This document shows positions 48,289-56,650 of a stretch of DNA of 64,000 nucleotides, one piece after another. Made by a program: the position numbers and the translations under genes. Source of the stretch: an uncultured Bacteroidales bacterium (lineage in GTDB: Bacteria > Bacteroidota > Bacteroidia > Bacteroidales > UBA932); NCBI GenBank assembly GCA_934700615.1, contig CAKUXR010000013.1:26717-90716 (forward strand). The letters are read 5' to 3'. Positions within the stretch are counted from its first letter, which is position 1, and the number at the start of each line of letters is the position of its first letter. A model generated the notes under the pieces. That model was not told the DNA's origin and did not search any database. It worked only from the letters and a program-made list of their open reading frames with translations.

Positions 48289-49011
48289 ATGCCAGACCAG
48301 AAGACCATACAGCCGGTAGCGGTATTCCGCTCCCCTTTCTCGTCCAAGTTCGGAATCCCGCGTCAGAGCGGCGTTGTCAATGAACTTGAAGGGGAAATTG
48401 TGCTCGGACATGAATTCCGACGGGAAGAAGCAATCCGCGGACTGGAAGGGTTTTCACATCTCTGGCTGATCTGGGGATTCTCCGGCAACGAAGGAAAATG
48501 GAGCCTGACCGTAAGGCCGCCAAGATTGGGAGGAAACAAAGCAGTCGGCGTTTTCGCTTCTCGTTCCCCATTCAGGCCAAACGGACTGGGACTGTCCTCG
48601 GCGCGGATCATCAGCATTGACATTGACAATCCCGAAGGGCCGGTCATCCGCGTCGGCGGTGCGGACCTCATGGACGGGACTCCGATATATGACATCAAAC
48701 CCTATATCAGATATTCCGACTGCCATCCTGACGCCGTTTCAGGCTTCACGGACTCGTCGGAATGGCACGAGGCAAACGTCGTATTCCCAGAAGAGCTAAA
48801 ACGCAAATTCCTGAGTTCCAAGTCAATGCTAAACCGCAACGACAAAGAAAGAATCCTTACGGCATTGACAAGGACATTGGCGCAGAGGCCTGTGCCACAA
48901 TACAGCAAAGACAGCGGGCGGATCTACGGCATGCCTTTCATGGGCTGCGACATCAGGTTCCGCGCAAGCATTGACACCGTCACCGTGACAGACATCGTAA
49001 CTGATTTATAA
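48289..49011 (+). CDS. trmO: tRNA m6t6A37 methyltransferase (TsaA-like)
   Basis: A 240-residue TrmO/VirR-like enzyme that N6-methylates t6A37 in threonine tRNA using S-adenosylmethionine. Marker motifs: IQPVAVFRSPF at the N-terminus, GFSHLWLIWGFS near 52-63, RPPRLGGNKAVGVFASRSPFRPNGLGLS near 74-100, GADLMDGTPIYDIKPYI near 123-139. Start at 48289 gives MPDQKTIQPV, matching family N-termini; its ATG lies inside a GTCAATG word. Five bases follow the M23 stop, so it is in the same transcript. Confidence 0.93.
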   Translation: MPDQKTIQPVAVFRSPFSSKFGIPRQSGVVNELEGEIVLGHEFRREEAIRGLEGFSHLWLIWGFSGNEGKWSLTVRPPRLGGNKAVGVFASRSPFRPNGLGLSSARIISIDIDNPEGPVIRVGGADLMDGTPIYDIKPYIRYSDCHPDAVSGFTDSSEWHEANVVFPEELKRKFLSSKSMLNRNDKERILTALTRTLAQRPVPQYSKDSGRIYGMPFMGCDIRFRASIDTVTVTDIVTDL

Positions 49012-49032
49012 TCAAATTAAAGAGCAATTTAA

Positions 49033-50514
49033 ATGACACCTGCAACCATTATCATCACAATTCTGGCATATTTTGCAGTAATCCTCACAATCTCCTGGTT
49101 CACAGGCAGAAGGTCCGACAATGCAGGCTTCTTCACAGGAAACCGCAAACAGTCATGGTATATCGTAGCCTTCGCCATGATCGGATCGGCCATGTCTGGA
49201 GTGACATTCGTCTCTGTGCCCGGAATGGTGGCCACATCAGGCTTCGGCTACATGCAGATGGCATTGGGATTCATTGCAGGTCAGCTGGTTATCGCCTTCG
49301 TGCTGATTCCGCTGTTCTACAAGATGAACCTGGTATCCATATATGAATATCTGGAGGGAAGGTTCGGCGTCTCCACATACAAGACAGGCGCATGGTTCTT
49401 TTTCCTGTCGAAAATGACCGGAGCCTCAGTGAGACTCTATCTGGTCTGTCTGGCGCTCCAGCTGATGGTATTCGGCCCGCTCGGCCTCCCGTTCTATGTC
49501 AATGTCATTGTGACCGTCCTTGTTCTGCTCGCCTACACGTTCAGAGGCGGAGTGAAAGCCGTAATCTGGATAGACTTCCTCAAGACATTCTGCATGATCG
49601 TTTCGATTGTGCTCTGCACTCTTTTTATAAGCAAGGCCCTGGGATTCACCTTCGGTTCGATGTGCAAGGCAGTGGCGGACAGCGACATGTCCAGAATCCT
49701 CTATTTCGATGACCCGAACAGCCCTCAGTTCTTCTTCAAGCAGTTCTTCGGAGGAATGTTCACTGTCATAGCAATGACCGGCCTCGACCAGGACATGATG
49801 CAGAGGTCATTGACATGCAAGAACTTCCGCGATTCCCAGAAAAACATCGTGACCAGCACCATACTCCAGACAGTTGTCATTTTCCTGTTCCTGGTACTTG
49901 GCGTACTCCTGTACATGTTCTCGTCTGCTGCAATCGCCGGAACAGTTCCTGGAGAGGAAAATGCACCGGCATTGGCAGAAGCGACAGGTGACCAGCTCTT
50001 CCCTGCCGTCGCAACAAGCGGACTTCTCCCGGCAGTTGTAGGCATTCTCTTCGTAACAGGTCTGATTTCCTGCTCATACGCAGCAGGAGGTTCGGCATTG
50101 ACGGCATTGACGACATCATTCACCGTGGACATTCTCGGAACTGGCGGCAAGACGGAGCAACAGGTCAAGAGCACACGCGAGAAGGTACATGTCGGCATGG
50201 CAATCTGCATGGGAATAACCATCATCATATTCAACCTTCTTAACAATACCAGCGCCATCGATGCCGTGTATAAACTTGCAAGTTACACATACGGACCTAT
50301 TTTGGGCCTTTTCGCCTTCGGCATTGCCACGAAAAGGAAAGTCCGCGACAGATTCGTACCGCTGGCAGCAATCATCGCTCCTGTTCTGTGCCTGATCCTC
50401 CAGATGAACTCCGAGCGCTGGTTCGGCGGATATAAATTCAGCTATGAACTGCTGATTTTCAATGCCTTGTTCACATTCATAGGACTCATGATCCTAAGCA
50501 AGAAAGAGGCTTAA
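49033..50514 (+). CDS. Sodium:solute symporter (SSS family)
   Basis: A 493-residue inner-membrane transporter with about 13 hydrophobic helices. Family marks: SWFTGRRSDNAGFFTGNRKQSWYIVAFAMIGSAMSGVTFVSVPG near 13-60, YEYLEGRFG near 104-112, and a glycine- and serine-rich helix near 350. It would carry an organic solute with sodium; the solute is unknown. Twenty-one bases after trmO and 10 before the CDF gene. Confidence 0.88.
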   Translation: MTPATIIITILAYFAVILTISWFTGRRSDNAGFFTGNRKQSWYIVAFAMIGSAMSGVTFVSVPGMVATSGFGYMQMALGFIAGQLVIAFVLIPLFYKMNLVSIYEYLEGRFGVSTYKTGAWFFFLSKMTGASVRLYLVCLALQLMVFGPLGLPFYVNVIVTVLVLLAYTFRGGVKAVIWIDFLKTFCMIVSIVLCTLFISKALGFTFGSMCKAVADSDMSRILYFDDPNSPQFFFKQFFGGMFTVIAMTGLDQDMMQRSLTCKNFRDSQKNIVTSTILQTVVIFLFLVLGVLLYMFSSAAIAGTVPGEENAPALAEATGDQLFPAVATSGLLPAVVGILFVTGLISCSYAAGGSALTALTTSFTVDILGTGGKTEQQVKSTREKVHVGMAICMGITIIIFNLLNNTSAIDAVYKLASYTYGPILGLFAFGIATKRKVRDRFVPLAAIIAPVLCLILQMNSERWFGGYKFSYELLIFNALFTFIGLMILSKKEA

Positions 50515-50524
50515 ACACAAGTCA

Positions 50525-51646
50525 ATGATGGAAAGGGAAAAAGTCATAATAAGGGCCAGCTGGATAGGCGTCGGCACAAACATCCTGCTTTCGGTTTTCA
50601 AGGCAGGTATCGGACTGATATCCAATTCAATAGCAATTCTACTTGATGCATTGAACAACTTGTCAGACGCATTTTCCGCCTCCGTTACCATAATCGGAAT
50701 GAAGATGGCCGGAAAGCCTGCGGACAAGGAACATCCGTTCGGTCACGGAAGGGTAGAATATTTCACCGCAATAGTGATTTCACTGGTCATCATCGTGGCC
50801 GGAATATCATGTCTCGTCGAATCGGGAAAGAAAATAATCCATCCGGAACCGGCAGAATACACCTTCGTGACAATTCTCATCCTCATGGTCGCAATTCTGG
50901 CCAAGATACTTCTCGGAAGATATGTAAAGAAGGTCGGCAAGGAATACAATTCGGAGTCGCTGTGCGCAACAGGTGCAGATGCCCTTTTCGACGCCCTCGT
51001 CACAGGCTCCACCCTCCTGGCAGCAATCTGCGGGATGATTTTCGGACATAAACTGGACAACATTCCTATCGACGGAATCCTCGGCGGCTTCATATCACTC
51101 ATCATCATAAAGGCCGGATATGAAATGATGATGAAGCCGGTAAACGAACTGCTCGGTGAAAGGATTCCGGCCGGGCTCGCAAAATCCATCAAAGCGGACA
51201 TCTGCGAAATAAGTCCCGTACTCGGAGCCTATGACCTCCAGCTGCACAACTATGGTCCAGAACAAATCGTCGGCGCCGTGAACATCGCAATCCCGGAAGA
51301 GATGACTGCCAGAGAGATACATGTCCTCACCCAGAAAATCCACACCATAATCCACGAGAAATACGGAGTAATCCTGACGGTCGGAATCTATGCCGTCGTG
51401 ACCGGTGACAAGCACATCGTCGAAATGCAGGACGGTGTCAATGCCATAGTATCTTCAATGCCGGGAGTCCTTCAAGTCCACGGAATGTTCATCAATCCTA
51501 CCGAGCACATCATTTCATTCGACATTGTGATAGATTTTTCTGTCAATGACATCGCGGCCCTCAAAAAGGAAATCAATGAACGGCTGGTCGAAAGGTATCC
51601 CGGATTCAATGTCAAGATACACATTGACAAGGACTGGTGCGACTAA
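50525..51646 (+). CDS. Cation diffusion facilitator (CDF) metal exporter
   Basis: A 373-residue inner-membrane efflux protein for divalent metals such as zinc, iron or manganese. Six hydrophobic helices in about 1-210 with the metal site DALNNLSDA near 40-48, HPFGHGRVEY near 68-77, and a later helix carrying DALFDALVT; the cytoplasmic C-terminal domain spans about 215-373 and seems to hold two ACT/BMFP-like copies (HVLTQKIHTIIHEKYG; INERLVERYPGFNVKIHID). It is the last gene of the M23-trmO-SSS-CDF run. Confidence 0.9.
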   Translation: MMEREKVIIRASWIGVGTNILLSVFKAGIGLISNSIAILLDALNNLSDAFSASVTIIGMKMAGKPADKEHPFGHGRVEYFTAIVISLVIIVAGISCLVESGKKIIHPEPAEYTFVTILILMVAILAKILLGRYVKKVGKEYNSESLCATGADALFDALVTGSTLLAAICGMIFGHKLDNIPIDGILGGFISLIIIKAGYEMMMKPVNELLGERIPAGLAKSIKADICEISPVLGAYDLQLHNYGPEQIVGAVNIAIPEEMTAREIHVLTQKIHTIIHEKYGVILTVGIYAVVTGDKHIVEMQDGVNAIVSSMPGVLQVHGMFINPTEHIISFDIVIDFSVNDIAALKKEINERLVERYPGFNVKIHIDKDWCD

Positions 51647-51649
51647 CCT

Positions 51650-51679
51650 TTGTTTAGTCGAATTTTTTGCGTATGTTTG
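51650..51679 (+). promoter_or_regulatory. Promoter of the AspT-type transporter gene
   Basis: TTG (51650-51652), a 19-base spacer and TATGTTTG (51672-51679): a full consensus match, about 54 bases before the ATG at 51734. Confidence 0.7.
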
Positions 51680-51733
51680 CGACCATTTTTGGAGTATTTT
51701 TTTGAGATATAACGAACCGACAAATAAGAAAAC

Positions 51734-53431
51734 ATGGAGTGGTTCATACAACTATTTACAGAACAAAGCTTTATACAAGCCATCATAGTTTTGTCGCTGA
51801 TCTGTGCGGCCGGCCTGTTCTGCAGCAAATTGAAATTCAAGGGGGTATCTCTCGGCATCACTTTCGTATTCTTCGCCGGAATCGTGGCCGGACATCTCGG
51901 TCTTGGCATTGACCCGAAGATGCTTGCATTTGCGCAGAATTTCGGACTGATTATTTTCGTGTATGCACTCGGACTTCAGGTCGGCCCGTCATTCTTCCCT
52001 TCATTGAAAAAAGGCGGAATCAAATTCAATGTACTGGCATTTGCAGTCTTGGTTGTCGGAGTAATCCTCACTATTGCAACAAGCTGGATAACAGGACTTT
52101 CCCTGCCTACTTCCGTCGGCCTGTACACTGGAGCAGCGACCAACACTCCTATGCTCGGTGCAGCGCAACAGACACTGCTTCAGACAGATCCGTCAGCTGT
52201 GGACACATCCAACGAGATGGCTATGGCGTGTGCGGTCGGCTATCCGTTCGGAGTTATCGGTGTCATCCTCTGCGTCATTATTCTCAAGTTCATATTCCAG
52301 AGAGGCAACAGGAAAAAGACAGACTCACATAACAACCAGACGTTCATAACCGAGTTCAAGATCAGCAATCCGGCCATCTACGGCAAGTCGCTGAAAGACA
52401 TAATGAAAGATGTGTCGATACACCTTGTGGTTTCACGCGTATGGAAATTCAACGGAAATGCTAACGAGTCTGACGGCAGACAGGGAACAGTTATCATCCC
52501 TAATGGTGACACCATCCTTGAAAAAGGTGAGCATGTCATGGTCATGTCCAAAGAGAGGGAGGTAGGTGCCGCCGAAAAGCTTTTCGGAGAGATTGTAAAT
52601 AAAGACTGGAACAAGAAAGATATAGACTGGAACAACATTGACGGAATGCTTGTATCACGTCATGTTTTCGTAACAAAGCCTAATGCCAATGGTGCCAAAC
52701 TCGAGGCCCTGCACCTCAGAAACGCATTCGGAATCAATATCACACGCGTAAACCGCGCCGGCATTGACATTCTCCCTTCCAGTCATCTCCGCCTTCAAAT
52801 CGGTGACAAACTCACCATCGTAGGTAAGGAAAGCGCCATCGACAAAGTTGCCGAAGTGCTTGGCAATCAGGAAAAAGAGTTACGTAATCCTAACCTGTTC
52901 TCCATTTTCGTGGGCATGATGGTCGGACTGATTCTCGGAAGCATTCCGATTTTCATTCCGGGCATGAGCACGCCTATAAAACTCGGTATCGCGGGCGGAC
53001 CGATCATCGTGGGCATTCTTATGGGAGCCTTCGGACCACGTCTGCATTTTACCACCTATACCACACACAGCGCGAACCTGATGCTCCGTCAGCTTGGTCT
53101 TACGATTTACCTTGCCGGCCTCGGTCTCAGTGCAGGTCCGGGATTTTTCGAGACAGTATTCCGTCCGGAAGGACTGACCTGGATAGGCGCAAGCCTGGCA
53201 TTGGCAATTGTTCCGGTTCTGCTTGTGGGCTATATAGGGTCCAAATTCTGCAAGACCAGCTATGCTGCCAATGTCGGTCTGCTCTGCGGAGCAATGGCGA
53301 ATCCTATAGCATTGAACTATGCCCTCAGCACTGTCGATGACGACGAGCCGTCAGTTTCATATGCCACCGTATATCCTGTAGAGATGTTCCTGCACGTGAT
53401 AGTGGCCCAGATGCTGATGCTTCTCTGCTAG
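51734..53431 (+). CDS. AspT/YidE-YbjL family transporter with two TrkA_C domains
   Basis: A 565-residue membrane protein of the aspartate:alanine exchanger family. Order: AspT membrane domain about 1-180 (CAAGLFCSKLKFKGVSLG, FVYALGLQVGPSF, TGAATNTPMLGAAQQTL), two cytosolic TrkA_C-type domains about 195-280 and 290-380, and a second AspT membrane domain about 390-565 (GLILGSIPI, LAGLGLSAGPGFFETV, NVGLLCGAMANPIALNY). The inverted-repeat layout is standard. Substrate unknown; relatives exchange amino or dicarboxylic acids. The start follows its promoter with a leader of about 50 bases. Confidence 0.9.
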   Translation: MEWFIQLFTEQSFIQAIIVLSLICAAGLFCSKLKFKGVSLGITFVFFAGIVAGHLGLGIDPKMLAFAQNFGLIIFVYALGLQVGPSFFPSLKKGGIKFNVLAFAVLVVGVILTIATSWITGLSLPTSVGLYTGAATNTPMLGAAQQTLLQTDPSAVDTSNEMAMACAVGYPFGVIGVILCVIILKFIFQRGNRKKTDSHNNQTFITEFKISNPAIYGKSLKDIMKDVSIHLVVSRVWKFNGNANESDGRQGTVIIPNGDTILEKGEHVMVMSKEREVGAAEKLFGEIVNKDWNKKDIDWNNIDGMLVSRHVFVTKPNANGAKLEALHLRNAFGINITRVNRAGIDILPSSHLRLQIGDKLTIVGKESAIDKVAEVLGNQEKELRNPNLFSIFVGMMVGLILGSIPIFIPGMSTPIKLGIAGGPIIVGILMGAFGPRLHFTTYTTHSANLMLRQLGLTIYLAGLGLSAGPGFFETVFRPEGLTWIGASLALAIVPVLLVGYIGSKFCKTSYAANVGLLCGAMANPIALNYALSTVDDDEPSVSYATVYPVEMFLHVIVAQMLMLLC

Positions 53432-53510
53432 GCTGTCATCAATTTTTCCATCACACTATTATTTCAGGACCGAATGTTCATCTTGGCCCCAGTGAAACAT
53501 TGTAACATTA

Positions 53511-53541
53511 TTGTAATATTTCGCGCGGTTTAGTAACTTTG
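53511..53541 (+). promoter_or_regulatory. Promoter of the Nudix regulator gene
   Basis: TTG (53511-53513), a 20-base spacer and TAACTTTG (53534-53541): a full consensus match. The first in-frame start (53539) falls inside it, so ATG 53572 is used. Confidence 0.7.
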
Positions 53542-53571
53542 TATAAACCTTTATTATACTATAATTCTATA

Positions 53572-54324
53572 ATGAACACATACAGATATGACGGGGGAAG
53601 TGAGTTCCCGTATCAGTATAAGTATCAGCATGCTGCAATCACAACGGATTGCGTTGTCTTTTCCTTCGACGGAAAAAAGCTAAAAGTTCTGCTTATAAAA
53701 AGAGGTAACGAGCCCTACAAGAACAAATGGGCTTTTCCTGGCGGCTTCCTGAAGATTGACGAAACCGTAGAGGAATGTGCCCGCAGAGAGCTCAACGAAG
53801 AGACCGGTCTGACTCCGACATTTTTGGAGCAGCTGAACGTATTTTCAATGCCGGGAAGGGACCCGCGTGAACGTGTCATTTCCATCGCATACATAGCACT
53901 TGTAAAAGAGACTTACGTCAGTGGGAGCGATGATGCTTCCGAAGCGCGCTGGTTCGAGATGGACAATCTTCCGGCCCTTGCCTTCGACCATTCACAGATC
54001 ATGGAAGCCGCACTGGGCCGTCTGAAAAAAGCAATCCACTTCAAGCCGGTAGGTTTCGACATGATGCCGGACGTATTCACCTGTCCTGACCTCCAGAGGC
54101 TCTATGAGGCAGTTCTTGGTGTCAAACTGGACAGACGTAATTTCCTGAAGAAAATGATGTCTCTCGGACTTATCGAGCGTATAGAGGACATCAACAGGGA
54201 GAAGAACATCATTCTCGAATCGGGAGCCCAGAGAGCACGCGCTCCTAGGATTCCGATCAAGTACAAGTTCAATCTAAAGAAATACAAAGAGCTGAAGGAG
54301 AACGGATTCAGGCTTGAATTCTAG
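53572..54324 (+). CDS. Nudix-domain protein with winged-helix tail (NrtR/AraR-like)
   Basis: A 250-residue protein. The Nudix domain covers about 12-150 with an intact Nudix box (GFLKIDETVEECARRELNEETGL), followed by a winged-helix part about 155-240 (CPDLQRLYEAVLGVKLDRRNFLKKMMSLGLIERI...). Family knowledge: this fusion is found in NrtR-type NAD regulators and in the Bacteroides arabinose regulator AraR. Because the Nudix box looks complete, it could also hydrolyse an ADP-ribose-like ligand. Its target is not next door. Its last 17 bases overlap the end of the convergent membrane regulator gene. Confidence 0.85.
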   Translation: MNTYRYDGGSEFPYQYKYQHAAITTDCVVFSFDGKKLKVLLIKRGNEPYKNKWAFPGGFLKIDETVEECARRELNEETGLTPTFLEQLNVFSMPGRDPRERVISIAYIALVKETYVSGSDDASEARWFEMDNLPALAFDHSQIMEAALGRLKKAIHFKPVGFDMMPDVFTCPDLQRLYEAVLGVKLDRRNFLKKMMSLGLIERIEDINREKNIILESGAQRARAPRIPIKYKFNLKKYKELKENGFRLEF

Positions 54325-55585
54325 TATCCTTCTGACTTTCGGAACGATACATCGACGGCGTAATACCGGTAATGCGTTTGAAGATACGGGACATGGCCGA
54401 CAGATCAGTAAAACCGGCCATAACTGCCAAGTCTGTCATTGACTTGCCGGTCCTGGCATCTATCAGACGCTTTACTTCTTCTATACGGAGGCTGTTTATC
54501 CACGCATTGAAATTCATCTCATAGATGTCATTCAGAAATCCTGAGAGGGAACGTGGCCTGATGCCTATCTCGTCTGCCGTTTTCGCCAATGTAAGTCCCT
54601 CAGCCAGATAAGGTTTCTCGGGACGTTCCGCCCATGCGTGAATCAAGTCCTCGATACGGCGTCTGTCAATGCTGTTCTGCAAATCTTTTACGTCATTTCC
54701 TCCGTCGGCATTGACATTGACAATAACCTGATTCTCAGGATCTTCAGCGCCGGCGATTTCAGGCAGCAATTGACAGGTAGCGTTCTCAATCATCTCTTCA
54801 GAAGGAGTATCATCAAATTCACCGAGTTCCTCTTCGAAAGCCGGAGACATCTCAACATAGGTAGTTTTCTTGTTCAGGATAGTGAGGGTGAGGACAAATA
54901 CCGTCAATGTCGCCAGAGAAATCAGGAAGAGATCCACAGTCCTGTTTATTACAAAGTTTCCCATGACCTGAAAGAACACGTAGGCAATGAATCCATGTAT
55001 GATATAGGGCAATCTGCTTCCCCCGATTGCCTGAGAGCCTGAGAAATAGTTCCCGATACCCTTCCTGTAGCCGATACTGGCTTTCACTAGCCAGAACATG
55101 CAGACAATTATCTCTGCAGCAGTCACATAGACAAGTATTAGGGAAATAGTATGTGCTGCAGTTGTTTCCAGAAAGCATATGTAACTGACAATACTGAAAT
55201 TGTTGCCAGAGTATGCAATATAGCCTGCAAAATATAGTGCTGACAATATGAGTACCGGCAGCGGCATAAGATATTTTTTACGCTTTGTCACTTCATGTGA
55301 AAACAGGAGTTCTATCAGCGCGAATGTCATCAGGTACATCTGGAAATAAAAAGCCGCATGAACGAGGAACTTTTTCAAGATAAGGGAGTCCACGCCCATC
55401 GAAATAAATACTGCGGACATAAAATAAGTGATCGAGTCGATCAGTATGCTGTATGCCAGATACCTGCGGACTTTGACGAAAGACCTCTCTCTTTCCTGCT
55501 TGATATGTATCACGAACATAAATATGGAAATCACAACACATATCGTACTGCACACCAGATGTATAGAAAAATCCAACAAATTCAT
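54308..55585 (-). CDS. Membrane-bound AraC-type HTH regulator
   Basis: A 425-residue regulator with an N-terminal membrane part (about 1-250, seven or eight hydrophobic segments such as LVCSTICVVISIFMFVIHI) and a C-terminal AraC-type HTH domain about 330-420 (TLAKTADEIGIRPRSLSGFLNDIYEMNFNAWINSLRIEEVKRLI, MTDLAVMAGFTDLSAMSRIFKRITG). An acidic linker lies between. It would sense an envelope or membrane signal directly and bind DNA from the membrane, an arrangement seen in some Bacteroidales AraC proteins. Divergent from the small barrel gene at 55920, a possible target (inference). Confidence 0.83.
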   Translation of the reverse strand: MNLLDFSIHLVCSTICVVISIFMFVIHIKQERERSFVKVRRYLAYSILIDSITYFMSAVFISMGVDSLILKKFLVHAAFYFQMYLMTFALIELLFSHEVTKRKKYLMPLPVLILSALYFAGYIAYSGNNFSIVSYICFLETTAAHTISLILVYVTAAEIIVCMFWLVKASIGYRKGIGNYFSGSQAIGGSRLPYIIHGFIAYVFFQVMGNFVINRTVDLFLISLATLTVFVLTLTILNKKTTYVEMSPAFEEELGEFDDTPSEEMIENATCQLLPEIAGAEDPENQVIVNVNADGGNDVKDLQNSIDRRRIEDLIHAWAERPEKPYLAEGLTLAKTADEIGIRPRSLSGFLNDIYEMNFNAWINSLRIEEVKRLIDARTGKSMTDLAVMAGFTDLSAMSRIFKRITGITPSMYRSESQKDTRIQA

Positions 55586-55648
55586 TTTGTATCTTCTTTA
55601 CCAAATACTACTCTACAGAGCCAAATAACACACGTAAAAAATATACTT

Positions 55649-55665
55649 TATGTCATAAAGACATA
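55649..55665. repeat. Small inverted repeat in the 334-base divergent region
   Basis: TATGTC and GACATA are separated by 5 bases, upstream of the membrane AraC gene start. Possibly an operator. The rest of 55586-55848 is AT-rich and holds nothing else I can name. Confidence 0.3.
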
Positions 55666-55848
55666 ATCACACCAGACAACAATAAATCCTGATTCTATCT
55701 TGCAAAAATACGATTTTTTATAAATAAAAGCGACAAAAATCAGAATCTCGTCAAAACAACAACGTGGGACCAAACCATCAAGTATTATTCGTTTTGGCTT
55801 GCAGATTCGCCATTTGGTAGTATTTTTATACTCATCCGTTATGATATT

Positions 55849-55878
55849 TTGCCATTTGCTTATAAAACGCTATATTTC
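55849..55878 (+). promoter_or_regulatory. Putative promoter of the small barrel gene
   Basis: TTG (55849-55851), a 19-base spacer and TATATTTC (55871-55878), one base off the -7 consensus; 42 bases before the ATG. Confidence 0.45.
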
Positions 55879-55919
55879 GCGGACTTGAATGAAAAACACA
55901 TTATTAAAAAACTATTACA

Positions 55920-56576
55920 ATGAAAAAGTTCATTTTTGCAGCTGCTGCGGCAGCTCTCATGTTCTTCAGCATTGACGCATCTGCACAGCTGAGCGTCGGT
56001 GCAGGTTTCGCGAAATCTGACCTTAAGGAAAAGGTAGATATCAAATCCATCACACAGAAAGGGACTGCCAACGCAAATGGTGTATATGTAGGCGCTGACT
56101 ATACTTTCAAGTTCAAGTACGGCCTCGGCTTCACACCAGGTATCGAGTGGGTTTTCGTAGGTGACAAGGACGTCAAGGAACTCGGATTTGGAAACATCAA
56201 AGGCGAGGCAAAATTCAAAGAGCACTATATCAATGTTCCTCTCCAGCTCAACTGGGGCATCGATGTGAAGGTCGTGAGAATCTTCGTATTCGCGGGTCCG
56301 ACAATGTCATTCAACATTTCCTCAAATACCAAGACTGAGGGCAGTGCACTTGGCACAGACACAGGCACTTCCAAGGTAAGCACAAAGGATTTCTTCGAGA
56401 ATCTCGGCGGAAAGTACGGCAGCTTCGACCTCATGATGGGCGCAGGTGCAGGTGTTGACATCGCAAACATGATCAGAGTCAAATTCGGCTACGACTGGGG
56501 TATGGTCAACAGAGGTGACAGCGACATCAAACTTCACAGACAGCAGCTCAAGCTCGGTATCGCTTACCTGTTCTAG
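55920..56576 (+). CDS. Small outer-membrane beta-barrel protein (OmpA/PorT-like barrel)
   Basis: A 218-residue protein with a signal peptide (MKKFIFAAAAAALMFF, cleavage near DASAQ) and an eight-strand-type barrel: LSVGAGFAKSD, VYVGADYTFKFKYGLGFTPGIEWVF, YINVPLQLNWGI, MMGAGAGVDIANMIRVKFGYDWGM and the end LKLGIAYLF. This is the outer-membrane beta-barrel domain family common in Bacteroidota; no specific role is known. It is a single-gene unit with a strong terminator. Confidence 0.82.
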   Translation: MKKFIFAAAAAALMFFSIDASAQLSVGAGFAKSDLKEKVDIKSITQKGTANANGVYVGADYTFKFKYGLGFTPGIEWVFVGDKDVKELGFGNIKGEAKFKEHYINVPLQLNWGIDVKVVRIFVFAGPTMSFNISSNTKTEGSALGTDTGTSKVSTKDFFENLGGKYGSFDLMMGAGAGVDIANMIRVKFGYDWGMVNRGDSDIKLHRQQLKLGIAYLF

Positions 56577-56591
56577 GATACTACATATATT

Positions 56592-56638
56592 ATGACAAAA
56601 ACGGCAGTCCGATTATTCCGGGCTGCCGTTTTTGTCAT
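56592..56638. terminator. Bidirectional terminator
   Basis: A 19-bp stem (ATGACAAAAACGGCAGTCC with its complement, one G-T pair) over a 9-base loop, with T-rich and A-rich flanks, between convergent genes at 56576 (+) and 56651 (-). Confidence 0.8.
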
Positions 56639-56650
56639 ATTTGGGAACCA

